A stretch of DNA of 64,000 nucleotides from Acinetobacter gyllenbergii CIP 110306 = MTCC 11365 (GCF_000413855.1 NZ_ATGG01000061.1:62001-126000); one strand, 5' to 3'; counted from the stretch's first letter, positions 26,123 to 35,948 are shown. A program made the numbers and translations. The notes: generated from the letters alone by a model not told the origin.

Positions 26123-26921
26123 TTAGAATAACTCATCCAACAGCATGTAATATCGAATTTTGTCATAGTCCGGTGTCATTTCTAACTCATTAAATAACAT
26201 GTCAGTATCAAAGTTAGGGTATGCAATGCCTGAATAAACACCTGAAAAATTATACTTTAAGCTACGATAACACTGAGCAATATCTTGATAACGATCAGCG
26301 ATACCGCTTCGACCTAAATCAATCAATGCACTTATATTATCTTGATCAATAAAAATATTGGGTAAACAAAAATCTCCATGTGAAAAAACTAAATCTTCGT
26401 TCAGACGATGCGCATTTAGCCAAGATAAAAGTACCTCAGGTGATTGAAACGCTGAATCCCCATAAGTGCCTTCTTTTGCATCCTCAATACTATATTTTTC
26501 ATTATGTACATTTTCTCAGCAATTTTTAATTTATGGTTCAATGAAAGGTCATAAGGGCAATTTTGAATGGGTACATCCCACAACATCTTTAAAGATTTGG
26601 CTAAAATTTTAACCAACTGCTGAGGACGACTAAGCCAATAATCTGAGCATGCGAACTCACCTTTTGCACGGCTCATCAATAAATAACTTAATTCTTGTTC
26701 TTGGATGTGCAGAAGCACTTCAGGTACAGGTAATTTATCAGCTAACCAGCTTAGCATTGTATATTCATGATTAGATTCTGCTTGCTGTACTTCAATTTTT
26801 AACACCATATCTTCATATAACAGATATTGGCACTGGACATTCCAACTTCATCAATCCTAGCTTGTTTTTGTCCTAATCGCTGTTGAATACTTTGAGGTAG
26901 TTTTTTATATTCCATTGGCAT
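26123..26921 (-). pseudogene. aph(3')-like aminoglycoside phosphotransferase, two frameshifts
   Basis: Reading three frames together gives a near full-length APH(3')-III-like kinase: start MPMEYKKLPQ at 26921 with a good Shine-Dalgarno (AGGGAAG), then KIEVQQAESNHEY and LPVPEVLLH. The catalytic Brenner motif is HGDFCLPN, the DFG-like segment IDLGRSG, and the typical end KIRYYMLLDELF. A first frameshift lies near 26810-26826 and a second near 26503-26510 (at an A run). As it stands, no functional enzyme is made unless it is recoded. It is a relic of an acquired or ancestral resistance-type kinase. Confidence 0.8.
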
Positions 26922-27236
26922 ACTTCCCTATTACTTTCAATCAGTTAACCATACAACCTAAACAAAAATGTGAATTTCAATCAGATTATAGTTCGTATGT
27001 AAATGCTTGATTAAATGCCACTCATATTTTAAACACGCGCTGCATTAAAATTCTATTCAGCATGATTAAGTACAGTTGCCAAAAGCCATGTGCTCTCTGT
27101 TCACCACATTCCCCCCAAGTAACACAGTATAAAACATGTAGAATCAGACATATAAAACCTATGCATTACGGCATAAATCTATGCCTCTTAATAATGGTCA
27201 TTCTTCATCATAGGCTGAAGGCTGATTTTCTGCTTT
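26922..27236. other. Non-coding stretch between aph remnant and hsdR-like remnant
   Basis: About 315 AT-rich bases. Short plus-strand frames show no recognisable domain. I see no repeat, att copy or RNA here; it is probably decayed island DNA. Confidence 0.4.
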
Positions 27237-27395
27237 TCATTTCGCTTCAACTTTTGTAGTTGATAAAGGTGATTTAAACCCATGATGAGGTAGAGAAATA
27301 TCGGTTAAACCTGCTTTAATATTTTCACGGCATGTTCCAGTCAGTGCTTTTTCAATCGCCATTTCTAAAGCACGTTCATTGGTTAAACTGACCAT
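27237..27395 (-). pseudogene. Possible N-terminal remnant of a type I restriction (hsdR-like) gene
   Basis: A 52-codon frame starts with an ATG overlapping the stop of the DUF262 gene (TAATG) and reads MVSLTNERALEMAIEKALTG. This resembles the N-terminal helix of some HsdR restriction subunits. It ends quickly after a segment (HHGFKSP) without helicase or nuclease motifs, so it would be only the first few percent of such a gene. DUF262/DUF4268 genes often lie inside type I restriction operons, which fits. The assignment is from memory of the family and moderate at best. Confidence 0.45.
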
Positions 27396-29686
27396 TAGGC
27401 AATCTCTTCTCTTTCTGGATGTTTAATTTCATCTAGTACTTGCTGTTGTGCTTTGATGATATTTTTAAACTCGTACATCTCTTCACTGGTTATTAGTCTA
27501 AAAAACTCACCATCTTCAAAATTTTGCTCAATGATTTCATTGACAAATACACCATTTTTAAACGTGATTCGAAGCCTATTTTGAACTTTTAAACTTGGCA
27601 TGATCTCTCTACTAGAAACAGATAAATAATCAAGGTCTGTCTCTGTTAAACCGTATTCTGCTGTCTGCAAGGTGTGATATAAAACATAACTTCTTAACTC
27701 AGCATGTGTTCCGCTAAGCTTTGACTTTTTGAGCAAAAAGATAAGATCTTCACTTTCCTTTCTAATCTGCGCACCAGAACAATACTTAAAAATATTTGCA
27801 TCAAGAACAAAATATTTTCTCCAATCATAGATTTGAGCTAAATTTTGATTCCTAATAGCATTCAGTTTTTCAAAGCTGACATCACCCTCTAACATATCTA
27901 ATAAGATTTTAAGCTGTGGGGATTTATTATTGTCAGAGACTTTATTGTGATCAAATACAGCTCGCCAATTTTCTGCTCTATCACGATAAGAATTATAGGT
28001 AGCCGAACAAAAACTTAAATTTCTTCCGCGTTTAACGAAATAGTTGTTTAAGCTGTTACCTAAACTTAATAATGACTGATGTAGTCGATATTTCTTGTCT
28101 TTGATAAATTCATCGTCAAATATTTTTTTTGCAGTTTCAGCATAATAAGTAAACTTATCCATACAGATAATCTGATCATCTGTCTTTGCATAATCAAGTA
28201 AAAAATCAACGCGCCCATAGAAATATTCATGTTCTTCATATTTATTTAATAATTCTTTCCAAGCTGTATCTTGAAGTATGAGTTGGGTTTTTTCAACCTC
28301 ATGTTCAATATGTGATTTTTCAAAAGCAGTTTTACTACAAAATTCTATAATGTCTTGCTGTTGGTGCAAAGTGCTAATTTTTTGTAGAACGTTTTCATGA
28401 CCAATATAGATTGCTAATTGTTCAATCGCTTCGAGCACTGAGAACATCAATTTTTCAGAGTTATAGTAACCCTTAGCATTTTTTACTAACCACCCACTAA
28501 TTCTGCTCCAATCCTCGAATTGATCAATATTTTGAATATACTTAGTAAAATAATAAGTAGTTGCTAAGTTTGCTTGCTCTTCATAGGAAGGCTTATCTTT
28601 ACTTAAGATTTCAAGAATATTTTTCTGGCTTTGTTGCTTTACAACAGCAAAATCTAAAAGTGCTGTTAAGTTATCAATCGTATTGTTGACATCATTTGAG
28701 AATAAATCCGTATATTCATTTTGCGAAATAAATAAATTCAGTCTCAAACGGCTCACTAAACTATCACTATCTTTTTCATCAGTGTAATCAGATTTTTGAT
28801 TTTTGGATAAATATGCTCTGTACTCACATAACAGACAAATTTTAAATAAGTGAATAAAACTCACATCAAAAGACTTATTCCAATCTTTATTATTACTAGC
28901 AGTCCAGATTAAATCAGTCCATTCTGAGTCAATACTCTGAAAAAAAGCATTTGCTTTGCTTGTATCTATTTTATTTTCAAGAAAACCCTGGAGCCATGCT
29001 TTAAAATTTTCGAATTCTGTTAGTTGAACCCCCCTGGCATTCATTTTAATATATAGCTCATCGGTTAATGAAAACTCATTCATTGGTAGCAGATAAAAAT
29101 TCAGAACTGAATGACTACTCAAACTCACCCATAATTTCTCAAGCTCATCCGCCGTCTTTGACCCTAGTAATGAATCCAACTCATCTAACATCGTTAAGAT
29201 TGAAATAATGGTTGGATCTTTACGCCATACTGCTAAAAACCACGCTTCGTTTTCAATCGCCACGGAAGGCTTACCGATCCATTCCATTTCGACTAACCTC
29301 TCAACCAACTGAGAAATAAATAGCTTAGAACTCGTTCGCGTTTGATAACTGAATTTCTGTAATTGTTCTTTGATTAAATCAATTTCATTTATATTTACTT
29401 TATTTTTATTCACAAGATAACAATGTAAAAGGAACAAAGTCGTTAGACGTTGTTGCCCATCTAACAATTCAAGTGTTTTTTGATTTAAAGCCCCATAGAC
29501 AAAATCAAGTTCAAGCTCTTGATTTTCAGTCAAACTTTGTACTAAGGCTTGCAAAAATGCTTTACGGATTTGAGTAATCTTTGGATCATTCTTTCGACCC
29601 TGTGCGTAATCACGCTGAATTGTAGGAATAACAATATGATACTGTTCCAATGCTTTCCACAATGTCAATTTAGCCATTTTGATCAC
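27395..29686 (-). CDS. DUF262-domain protein (second of pair)
   Basis: 763-aa protein with an N-terminal DUF262 (ParB/GmrS-like) domain: the QRDYAQGR motif near residue 24 and LLDGQQRLTTLFLLH near residue 75, the nucleotide-binding signature seen in GmrSD-type restriction factors. I see no clear DUF1524 HNH motif in the long C-terminal part, so it may depend on the other DUF262 protein for cleavage. It overlaps the upstream DUF262 gene by four bases (ATGA). Probably part of an anti-phage or modified-DNA restriction operon. Confidence 0.8.
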   Translation of the reverse strand: MIKMAKLTLWKALEQYHIVIPTIQRDYAQGRKNDPKITQIRKAFLQALVQSLTENQELELDFVYGALNQKTLELLDGQQRLTTLFLLHCYLVNKNKVNINEIDLIKEQLQKFSYQTRTSSKLFISQLVERLVEMEWIGKPSVAIENEAWFLAVWRKDPTIISILTMLDELDSLLGSKTADELEKLWVSLSSHSVLNFYLLPMNEFSLTDELYIKMNARGVQLTEFENFKAWLQGFLENKIDTSKANAFFQSIDSEWTDLIWTASNNKDWNKSFDVSFIHLFKICLLCEYRAYLSKNQKSDYTDEKDSDSLVSRLRLNLFISQNEYTDLFSNDVNNTIDNLTALLDFAVVKQQSQKNILEILSKDKPSYEEQANLATTYYFTKYIQNIDQFEDWSRISGWLVKNAKGYYNSEKLMFSVLEAIEQLAIYIGHENVLQKISTLHQQQDIIEFCSKTAFEKSHIEHEVEKTQLILQDTAWKELLNKYEEHEYFYGRVDFLLDYAKTDDQIICMDKFTYYAETAKKIFDDEFIKDKKYRLHQSLLSLGNSLNNYFVKRGRNLSFCSATYNSYRDRAENWRAVFDHNKVSDNNKSPQLKILLDMLEGDVSFEKLNAIRNQNLAQIYDWRKYFVLDANIFKYCSGAQIRKESEDLIFLLKKSKLSGTHAELRSYVLYHTLQTAEYGLTETDLDYLSVSSREIMPSLKVQNRLRITFKNGVFVNEIIEQNFEDGEFFRLITSEEMYEFKNIIKAQQQVLDEIKHPEREEIA

Positions 29687-31620
29687 CCCTCATTTTCATC
29701 GTGAAATTCAATACCATATTGTTTAAAGCAGTCTAACAATGCTTTTTTATAGTTTTTTCTGTCCGCTATATCCCACTTCAGCATGTGGTTTACATCGTCA
29801 CTAAAATATTTAGAGAAGACCTGTTGTGATGCCAAAGGAATAAAGTTCGCTGTGTTAGTTTTAGCTAATTCATACAACTCTTTTTCTGCTTGTAAAACCT
29901 TCTTTCTTTTAATAAAAAACGGATCATTCCCTATAGAGCGATTATCGCTTTCTGGTAAAAGGCATAAATTATCAAGTGTCTGAATATTTTCTGAAAAACT
30001 ACCAATCAAGAGTTCTAAAATTTCATTATATTCACTAAACAAAAGCTCTCTTTGTGTAGGATCAGAGACTGTCTCATATTGGCTTAGTATCGCTCTAAGC
30101 TTTTGTTTTGAAAAAATGTCTGCTATTTCTCCTAATAGTGCCTTTTGCTCAGAGACCCAAACCTTGATTTGATCATCCTTGTTGGATAGTTCCTCACTTT
30201 GCTGGGCATGGATATGCTCAATATCCCACTTTACTTGGTTATAGCGTTTAAAAGAAAAACGTGTGTTGTGTCGCTCATATCTAAAAATATTAAATAATAT
30301 GAGAATAGATTTAATTTTTGGTCGACATGAGGTGTCATCTACATCATAGAAGACATGATCAAAATCTAATTCTTTAGCATTTTTGTCTTTCTTAAAAAGA
30401 TTACTTAATTCAAGTTGGATAAATTTTTTTAGCTTCGCTTCAAATTCATCTCGTTTACAGCCCTGTGCAACTAACCAAATCTCTTGGATTGTTTTATATT
30501 TCTGACCGATTAGGTATCCAATCAAATGATATAAACGATCATTTTCATACCACTCATTTAAATACTGAAATCCTGTGAGAACCTTTAGCCACTCTGTTTC
30601 AATTAAATCTTTCACATCTCGGGCTGATTTAAACTTATTTGCGTAATGTATAAAAGTTTGATGATCCACTTTCAGTTTTAACACTTTTTTATCAGTCGAT
30701 TTATCCGCAATAAGATCAAAAATGAGTTCAATACGTGTGTGTTTATTGGTATGTTGTGATGGACTTAAGAATACCCAAAATTCATCATTTTGTAGGGCTT
30801 GCTCAATCGCATCCCATTGATTCGCCATTTCAGTTTGTTTCTGAACTGCAAGATGATCATTCTCATAAGCTTTCGCAATTTTTTGTAAGAATAATGCCTT
30901 GATCAACTCTGCATCGGTGAGTGGAATCTTACCCTGATTGAGTCGGCTAAAGATTTCAATAGATTGCTTTTTTGAATCTTGATCCCGATCTACACGTACA
31001 GCATACCAAATGATTTTTGTATGATGTAGAAGCTTATTTTTCCAATGTTGTCTGTTAAATTCTGATCCCTTTTCCTCAAACCATTTTTTCACAGCTTTAT
31101 AAGCTGTATAGAAGTAATGTGCATCAATCGTGGGCAGGTTATTTTCAGTGAGTACATCTAAGTTATTTAAATGCTCTGTACTAGATTCTCTAGTTTCATA
31201 ACGAAGAGAGAAATATTGCTCATTGGTTAAGTAAGTCAAAATAATAAAAATTGTGGTCATACGTTGTTGACCATCAATGAGTTCCCAATAGTATTTTGTG
31301 CCCTCAGTTTTTCTTTTAACGACTACAGGTTGCAAGCAATAGAAATCGCTTTCCTGCTTTGGTTCAAACTCATCAATGTCATCTAGCAGTTCCGTAACTT
31401 GTTGCTGTTTCCATTTATAGCCTCGTTGATAACTATCTACGAAAAAATTAGCCTTCTGTAGTTCACTGATGGTTTTCAGTTCCAATGAATTTTCTTTTTG
31501 CTCTAAATAAGAAATAAGTTTCTCTAATCGATCATCTACAATTTCAGACAAATCTGGCTTGTCTTCTAGAAGCTGGCTAATCTGTGCCAATAAATGTGCT
31601 GTATTCACCATATACCCCAA
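29683..31620 (-). CDS. DUF262/DUF1524 protein, GmrSD-like
   Basis: 645-aa protein with DUF262 motifs SYQRGYKW (residues 63-70) and ELIDGQQRMTTIF (DGQQR at 116-120), then a C-terminal DUF1524-type HNH motif DIEHIHAQQ near residue 465. In GmrSD, the DUF262 domain hydrolyses nucleotides and the HNH domain cleaves modified phage DNA. The gene follows the DUF4268 gene by 21 bases and overlaps the second DUF262 gene, so the three form one operon. It appears intact, unlike its flanks. An ATG at residue 4 is an alternative start. Confidence 0.85.
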   Translation of the reverse strand: MGYMVNTAHLLAQISQLLEDKPDLSEIVDDRLEKLISYLEQKENSLELKTISELQKANFFVDSYQRGYKWKQQQVTELLDDIDEFEPKQESDFYCLQPVVVKRKTEGTKYYWELIDGQQRMTTIFIILTYLTNEQYFSLRYETRESSTEHLNNLDVLTENNLPTIDAHYFYTAYKAVKKWFEEKGSEFNRQHWKNKLLHHTKIIWYAVRVDRDQDSKKQSIEIFSRLNQGKIPLTDAELIKALFLQKIAKAYENDHLAVQKQTEMANQWDAIEQALQNDEFWVFLSPSQHTNKHTRIELIFDLIADKSTDKKVLKLKVDHQTFIHYANKFKSARDVKDLIETEWLKVLTGFQYLNEWYENDRLYHLIGYLIGQKYKTIQEIWLVAQGCKRDEFEAKLKKFIQLELSNLFKKDKNAKELDFDHVFYDVDDTSCRPKIKSILILFNIFRYERHNTRFSFKRYNQVKWDIEHIHAQQSEELSNKDDQIKVWVSEQKALLGEIADIFSKQKLRAILSQYETVSDPTQRELLFSEYNEILELLIGSFSENIQTLDNLCLLPESDNRSIGNDPFFIKRKKVLQAEKELYELAKTNTANFIPLASQQVFSKYFSDDVNHMLKWDIADRKNYKKALLDCFKQYGIEFHDENEG

Positions 31621-31641
31621 TTTCTTAAATCTTTATTGTTC

Positions 31642-32817
31642 TTACTTAATGATTTGATACACATCTTTCATATACGGCTTAAACACTTGCTCAAACTTTT
31701 GCACGTGTTCAAAATGCCATTGAATATATTCAGGCCAGAGTGCTTTGTTATAACCCTCTACGGCGTTAGCAACGGCAATCTTAGAGAGCTTTTGGTTATC
31801 TGATCTGAGCCAAATCAACTGTAAACCGCAACTTTGCTCAATTTCTGCTTTACGTTCATAAAAGAAATCAAAGAGTTTTTTATTATGTTCGGTATTACTT
31901 GTTGCAAACTCAAGTTCGACACGGAGTTCTTTTTGGGCAAAAATCAAATTGTAGTTACACTTTGCAATTGTTGATCCTGCACTGCGCCACCCAACACTGA
32001 CTGGATTTACGTTGCGGAAAAGATCAAAGCTCCAATTTTGAAAATCCTCTAACAACTGTGTCCAATAAGCTATTCTCAATTTACCCAGTGAATTTTCTTT
32101 TTCTTTAATGACTCTAATTTCTGCATCTTTACGGCTTAAACGCACCATATATTCCGATGCTTCAGGCACAGGAATTATTTGCTGAATATCGACCAGTAAC
32201 TGACCATTCAATATATAAGGTGACACCTTTACACATTTCACATCAATATCACGTTCAATTAACCAAAGCGCAGTATTGGTTACTTCTTTTCTAAATTCAC
32301 CTGCAACTAGAATGATGCGTTGAGTTGCTTTAGGATTCAGTTTACTCATCCAATCTATATCAGAGTTTTCACCTAAGAATTTTTCAATCAATACACTTGC
32401 TGTGTGATCAACATGTTCAAGCTCATAAGCATCGACATCCAGATCAGGTTCAATTGGTCGATACTTACTTAGGTAATTTGCATAAACATTAATGATATCT
32501 TCTGAGGTAAACGGCGCGATATAAGATGCATATTTTAATGCTTGCCACACAGCGTCTCGCCCACTGTCATCTCGCTTATTTTCAATCAGTACTAATTGGC
32601 CTTTGGTGTCTAATGCCAAAAGGTCTAAGCGTTCCCCAGTCCCATCAAAGCCATCAAATTCTTTTTGGATAATCAGCAGTTCTTCGCCCAATGCTTCAGG
32701 ATGGCTCACCAACCATTCTTGCAGGTCATAACGCTCTGTCAGCTGTTGCTCACTGAGTTTTGTACCGTCTAATGGTTTCAGTTTTTTATTAGCCGTATCT
32801 ACTGTATATAAGCTCAT
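31642..32817 (-). CDS. DUF4268-domain protein with PD-(D/E)xK nuclease-like N-terminus
   Basis: 391-aa protein. The N-terminal half has a NucS-like PD-(D/E)xK pattern: GERLDLLALD (D65) followed by LVLIENKRDDS (E79-x-K81), then QALKYASY. The C-terminal part is DUF4268. The start at 32817 (MSLYTVD) is set by a perfect GGAGG five bases upstream; a longer frame adds ten unlikely residues. It is the first gene of the DUF4268/DUF262/DUF262 operon. Such proteins occur with type I restriction systems, but here no hsdM or hsdS is present in the window. Confidence 0.85.
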   Translation of the reverse strand: MSLYTVDTANKKLKPLDGTKLSEQQLTERYDLQEWLVSHPEALGEELLIIQKEFDGFDGTGERLDLLALDTKGQLVLIENKRDDSGRDAVWQALKYASYIAPFTSEDIINVYANYLSKYRPIEPDLDVDAYELEHVDHTASVLIEKFLGENSDIDWMSKLNPKATQRIILVAGEFRKEVTNTALWLIERDIDVKCVKVSPYILNGQLLVDIQQIIPVPEASEYMVRLSRKDAEIRVIKEKENSLGKLRIAYWTQLLEDFQNWSFDLFRNVNPVSVGWRSAGSTIAKCNYNLIFAQKELRVELEFATSNTEHNKKLFDFFYERKAEIEQSCGLQLIWLRSDNQKLSKIAVANAVEGYNKALWPEYIQWHFEHVQKFEQVFKPYMKDVYQIIK

Positions 32818-33126
32818 ATTCCTCCGAAATATTAAAAACCTAGCCAACCAAAGTTCGCTAGTTTAAAATTTTTATGCTACTTTAATTTTGCCTGTTAAGG
32901 CATCATTAATGATTGTGCTTTTAATGCAATTTTATTTCTCTATTTTGACTAAGTTTGATCGCCAACTCAGTTAAAATTTAGACAAAGCGGAAAAAAAGCA
33001 AGTCAGATTAAGGATAAATTTAAACTACCCGATTAAAAAAACATGCTCTGTGAAGCAATAGGGTCTAATGAATTAGATAGCATACCAAGTCAAGCTATTC
33101 TATTGATCAAGCATAAGATATCAAGA
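32818..33126. other. Promoter region of the DUF4268/DUF262 operon
   Basis: About 310 AT-rich bases between the DUF4268 start and the truncated integrase end. It must contain the operon promoter, but I see no distinct operator, repeat or RNA in it. Confidence 0.4.
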
Positions 33127-33432
33127 TCACTTTTGCTTATGTTTTAAAATGCTTATCCCTTTATCCTTAAAAAATGGCTTAATTTCTTCGCGTAAAACTG
33201 ACTTGGAATATTTGTATTTCAGTTCAAGTGCAAGCTCTCTTGCTTTCTTTAAACTCATATCAGTATATGGACCAAGAGACTCAGACTTACGCTCACCAAA
33301 AACAGTAAAGCCTATGTTCCAGTATTTTTGCCCAGATGGTGTCACAAGAAGAGATAGCCAATTCTCATCCGAAAGACGATATCGTTTATCTTTTGGCTGT
33401 GCTTTTCTGCATTCTGTATCGGTAAGCTTCAT
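33127..33432 (-). pseudogene. Truncated tyrosine integrase (N-terminal arm-binding domain only)
   Basis: 101 aa that match only the DUF4102 arm-type DNA-binding domain of P4-like integrases (MKLTDTECRKAQPKDKRYRL, then MSLKKARELALELKYKY). The core-binding and catalytic domains (R...HxxR...Y) are absent. It lies 70 bases from an att-like copy of the ssrA end, in the same relative position and orientation as the second integrase next to ssrA. The two are clearly related (KDKRYRLSDEN versus KEKQYRLSDFN). Non-functional remnant of the integrase of the left-hand island. Confidence 0.85.
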
Positions 33433-33742
33433 CTGTATCTAGACTAAAAATAATTGGGTAAATTTTCCCCACAGAAGGCAAAATAAAGTCAAATCATATC
33501 AGATGATATCGGACAAACAGGCAAATAAAAAAGCTTTAAGCATTGAACTTAAAGACTTTTTTATATCGGATCGAACAATCCCGAATAATATTTTGGTGGA
33601 GATGGCGTCAGTTGAATTTAACAAACAACCCACTGTTTTATTTAATTTTTATTTTTATAAAAATCAAATTTACCCAAACTTGACCCTATGCGTTTTTGTA
33701 TTTTTAGGAAGTGGCTGAACTCAACCACTCCTCCTCTTACTT
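33433..33742. other. Island junction with att-like copy
   Basis: Holds the att-like repeat A (33502-33607) and, to its right, a sequence also found beside copy C (TCAGTTGAA...ACTGTTTTATTT). A plus-strand frame through it (33503-33718) is a by-product of the repeat and is not called. Confidence 0.6.
33502..33607 (-). repeat. att-like copy A: duplicate of ssrA 3' end plus terminator
   Basis: 106 bases nearly identical to 62166-62272 (only about three differences). They comprise a terminator-like dyad (AAAAAAGCTTTAAG ... CTTAAAGACTTTTTT), a conserved spacer, and the last 14 bases of the tmRNA gene (TGGTGGAGATGGCG). Identity stops right after GGCG, where the true ssrA continues differently. It is interpreted as the distal attachment site of an element integrated at ssrA. 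Confidence 0.85.
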
Positions 33743-35107
33743 CTAGAATCGGTAACCAATTTTTAAACCATAAGCGATAGCATGATTATTTTTGAACTCA
33801 GCCTGTTCTGCCATTTCTTTAATCCCTTCGATAGGTAAATAGTAAGCACCATCTTCAGACTTGGCATCTCCTAACCAATAGTATTTAACACCAGCGGCGA
33901 TAAAATAATTCTGAGCAGGATTGAATTGTGCACCGAGTCCCATGGACCATGATCCCTTCATTGGCCCCAGCGTAGAAGCAGGATTACCCGTCCCTGAATC
34001 CCAACCAACATCGGTAGCAAAACTCCATTTTTCTGTAAATTGATGGCCAATTCCTATCGTTGCATTATATTGATCCTTTTGATAAGAATCTAAATCAACA
34101 CCTTCCGTGTATGCGCCTCCCGTAAGTTCATCCAGATAACTTGCTGTAAGTGCATTATATTGCGTTGGGCGGATATTAAAATCTTTCCAATTCACCCATC
34201 TTAAATTCATATAAGCAATTGTGTTTTCGGCAACCCCGGTTTGAAAATCGATATTCACGGATTGAGGGGTTTCGATTGTCGTTTTTGCGGCTTTGACATA
34301 GTGCAAAGGTTCACCAAATATACTTTCCTCGACCTGAAATTTATATTTGATTTTAGAGCGATAAGTAACAGCCGCTTTCAATGCAATCTCTGGAATTTGA
34401 TAGCTCGCCCCAGCAAGCCAGCCCAACTCTCCTTTTTCTTTAAAATTCGCCTCGTAACCATTAAAAGCCTCGGTATACGCCATGCCTCGAAAAGAAGCTT
34501 TTCCTTTAACCTCTTGATAAACAGGCCCGCCATAAATCTGGAAGTTCTTAAAAGGTGAATATCCAAATATAAAACTTAAATCCTGACTTTCCACATTTAC
34601 GAATGTACCTTCTTGACTAAAATCATTATCTGAATAGCTATTGTTGGGGCGAAGTGGATATGCGGTTTTTGCGGCAAATGGTTGGTCGTAAAGCAGGCCG
34701 AAACTAAACTGATCGGTTAATTGTAGCTTCAATGCAGCCGTATAAAATTGCACATTTTGCCCAATATCTCCTGTATCACGGCTTTGATTTTCACGCACAA
34801 GATTTGGACGATCATGCACGACACCAGAAACTGAAGCGTCAACAGCAAAGGCATTGACTTCAAAATAATGGCCATTTTCTAAAAATGGCAGTATAGACTG
34901 ACCAGACTGATCAAGTGCGGAGGCTTGGGTATAATTACTGATCAACACACCTATTATGCCAAACATAATAGGAGCTAAGCGGAACCGATGGATCTTAGAA
35001 AATGAGCTATTCAAGCCGTTATGTCTATTCACTTCTCTGGTTTTCGATAATAACCAAGATAAGCCCACACTTTCCTTGCATATAGATTTTTCCATTATTA
35101 AATTCAT
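33743..35107 (-). CDS. FadL/OmpP1-family outer-membrane transporter
   Basis: Outer-membrane barrel of about 454 aa that lets hydrophobic compounds cross the outer membrane. After a long N-terminal extension, a signal-like stretch (MFGIIGVLISNYTQASA) precedes the family start LDQSGQSILPFLENG. The C-terminus ends in aromatic YRF, as in barrel proteins. The start is uncertain: 35107 and 35095 are both possible. A 33-bp palindrome matching the one before the EthA-like gene lies in its promoter, so it is probably the uptake porin of that catabolic system under the adjacent TetR. Confidence 0.88.
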   Translation of the reverse strand: MNLIMEKSICKESVGLSWLLSKTREVNRHNGLNSSFSKIHRFRLAPIMFGIIGVLISNYTQASALDQSGQSILPFLENGHYFEVNAFAVDASVSGVVHDRPNLVRENQSRDTGDIGQNVQFYTAALKLQLTDQFSFGLLYDQPFAAKTAYPLRPNNSYSDNDFSQEGTFVNVESQDLSFIFGYSPFKNFQIYGGPVYQEVKGKASFRGMAYTEAFNGYEANFKEKGELGWLAGASYQIPEIALKAAVTYRSKIKYKFQVEESIFGEPLHYVKAAKTTIETPQSVNIDFQTGVAENTIAYMNLRWVNWKDFNIRPTQYNALTASYLDELTGGAYTEGVDLDSYQKDQYNATIGIGHQFTEKWSFATDVGWDSGTGNPASTLGPMKGSWSMGLGAQFNPAQNYFIAAGVKYYWLGDAKSEDGAYYLPIEGIKEMAEQAEFKNNHAIAYGLKIGYRF

Positions 35108-35213
35108 CCTGAAATTATAATTTTTTGTTCAATCACACTAATGATGAGATATGTCCTCATCCATTTATTCACAAAAAAATAAGATTAAATGGACAAATAA
35201 CATACTGATAAAT

Positions 35214-35246
35214 AAATTACACAGTGTCAATGACAATGTGTAATTT
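35214..35246. promoter_or_regulatory. Palindromic operator 1 (FadL promoter)
   Basis: A 33-bp palindrome with arms AAATTACACAGTGTCA and TGACAATGTGTAATTT around one central base (15 of 16 positions symmetric). It shares the core ATTACACA-G-x-GTCA-x-TGACAA-TGTGTAAT with operator 2 at 36158-36196. Presumed binding site of the TetR encoded at 35343. Confidence 0.85.
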
Positions 35247-35342
35247 ATCGCAAAAATTTATCTTGCGATTTTTTATATTCAACATAATCAACTGATAAAT
35301 AAAATTTTTAAATATAAAACAATTAAATTTATAGATGAAATT

Positions 35343-35948
35343 TTATTTGCTTATGTAAAGTGTTGAAGTCCAAATATTTCGAAGTACACTGATAACAACC
35401 TCGGGTTCTACATGAGATGAACGCCCAAATGCTTCCGAAAGATAACGTTCTTCTAACCAAATCAGCGCTTTTGCTGTTTCGTCGATATCCAAATTTTTTT
35501 TAATATTTCCTGCCAGTTGTTCTGCTCTTATGTGTTGAGCAGCCGCCTTGATAAAGTCTTGAATTATAGTTCGATAGACACTATCAACACGTTCATCTCC
35601 ACTTGCTGCTTCGACAAAGGCCCTTAATAAACGACCATGTTGCACATAGACATTTATAGAGTCGACCAAGGCTCGCTCTAAATCGTCCTGAAGATTATTT
35701 CCTGCCAACCACCGTTCCGTGATATTAAACAATTCTCTGGCAATGTTCTCAACAAGACGAAGCGTAAGATCGTGTTTATCACGGAAATGAACATAAAATG
35801 CTGGTCGTTTTAAACCCGTGCGTCGCATGACTTCATCAATATTTAGGTCACGAAAATGGTGTTCATTTAAAAACTGTTCGGCAGCTTTTAATATTTCTCG
35901 CTCAGATTCTTTTGGATCATGTTTAGGTCTACGGCGAGAAGTTGTCAT
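35343..35948 (-). CDS. TetR/AcrR-family regulator of the FadL/EthA-like module
   Basis: 201-aa TetR-type repressor with helix-turn-helix LNIDEVMRRTGLKRPAFYVH and an all-helical ligand domain. One long palindromic operator lies after its stop in the FadL promoter and a nearly identical one lies in the region shared with the EthA-like monooxygenase gene. It therefore probably controls itself, the porin and the monooxygenase operon together. The inducer is presumably the hydrophobic substrate. Confidence 0.9.
   Translation of the reverse strand: MTTSRRRPKHDPKESEREILKAAEQFLNEHHFRDLNIDEVMRRTGLKRPAFYVHFRDKHDLTLRLVENIARELFNITERWLAGNNLQDDLERALVDSINVYVQHGRLLRAFVEAASGDERVDSVYRTIIQDFIKAAAQHIRAEQLAGNIKKNLDIDETAKALIWLEERYLSEAFGRSSHVEPEVVISVLRNIWTSTLYISK

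Noticed and set aside
33594..33620. Second tmRNA or tRNA gene end at copy A
   Set aside because: Only the last 14 bases of ssrA match; there is no acceptor partner or T-arm, so it is an attachment-site copy.
33503..33718. Plus-strand reading frame of 71 codons across the att-like copy A
   Set aside because: It is produced by the duplicated ssrA terminator region and has no domain, ribosome site or conservation clue.
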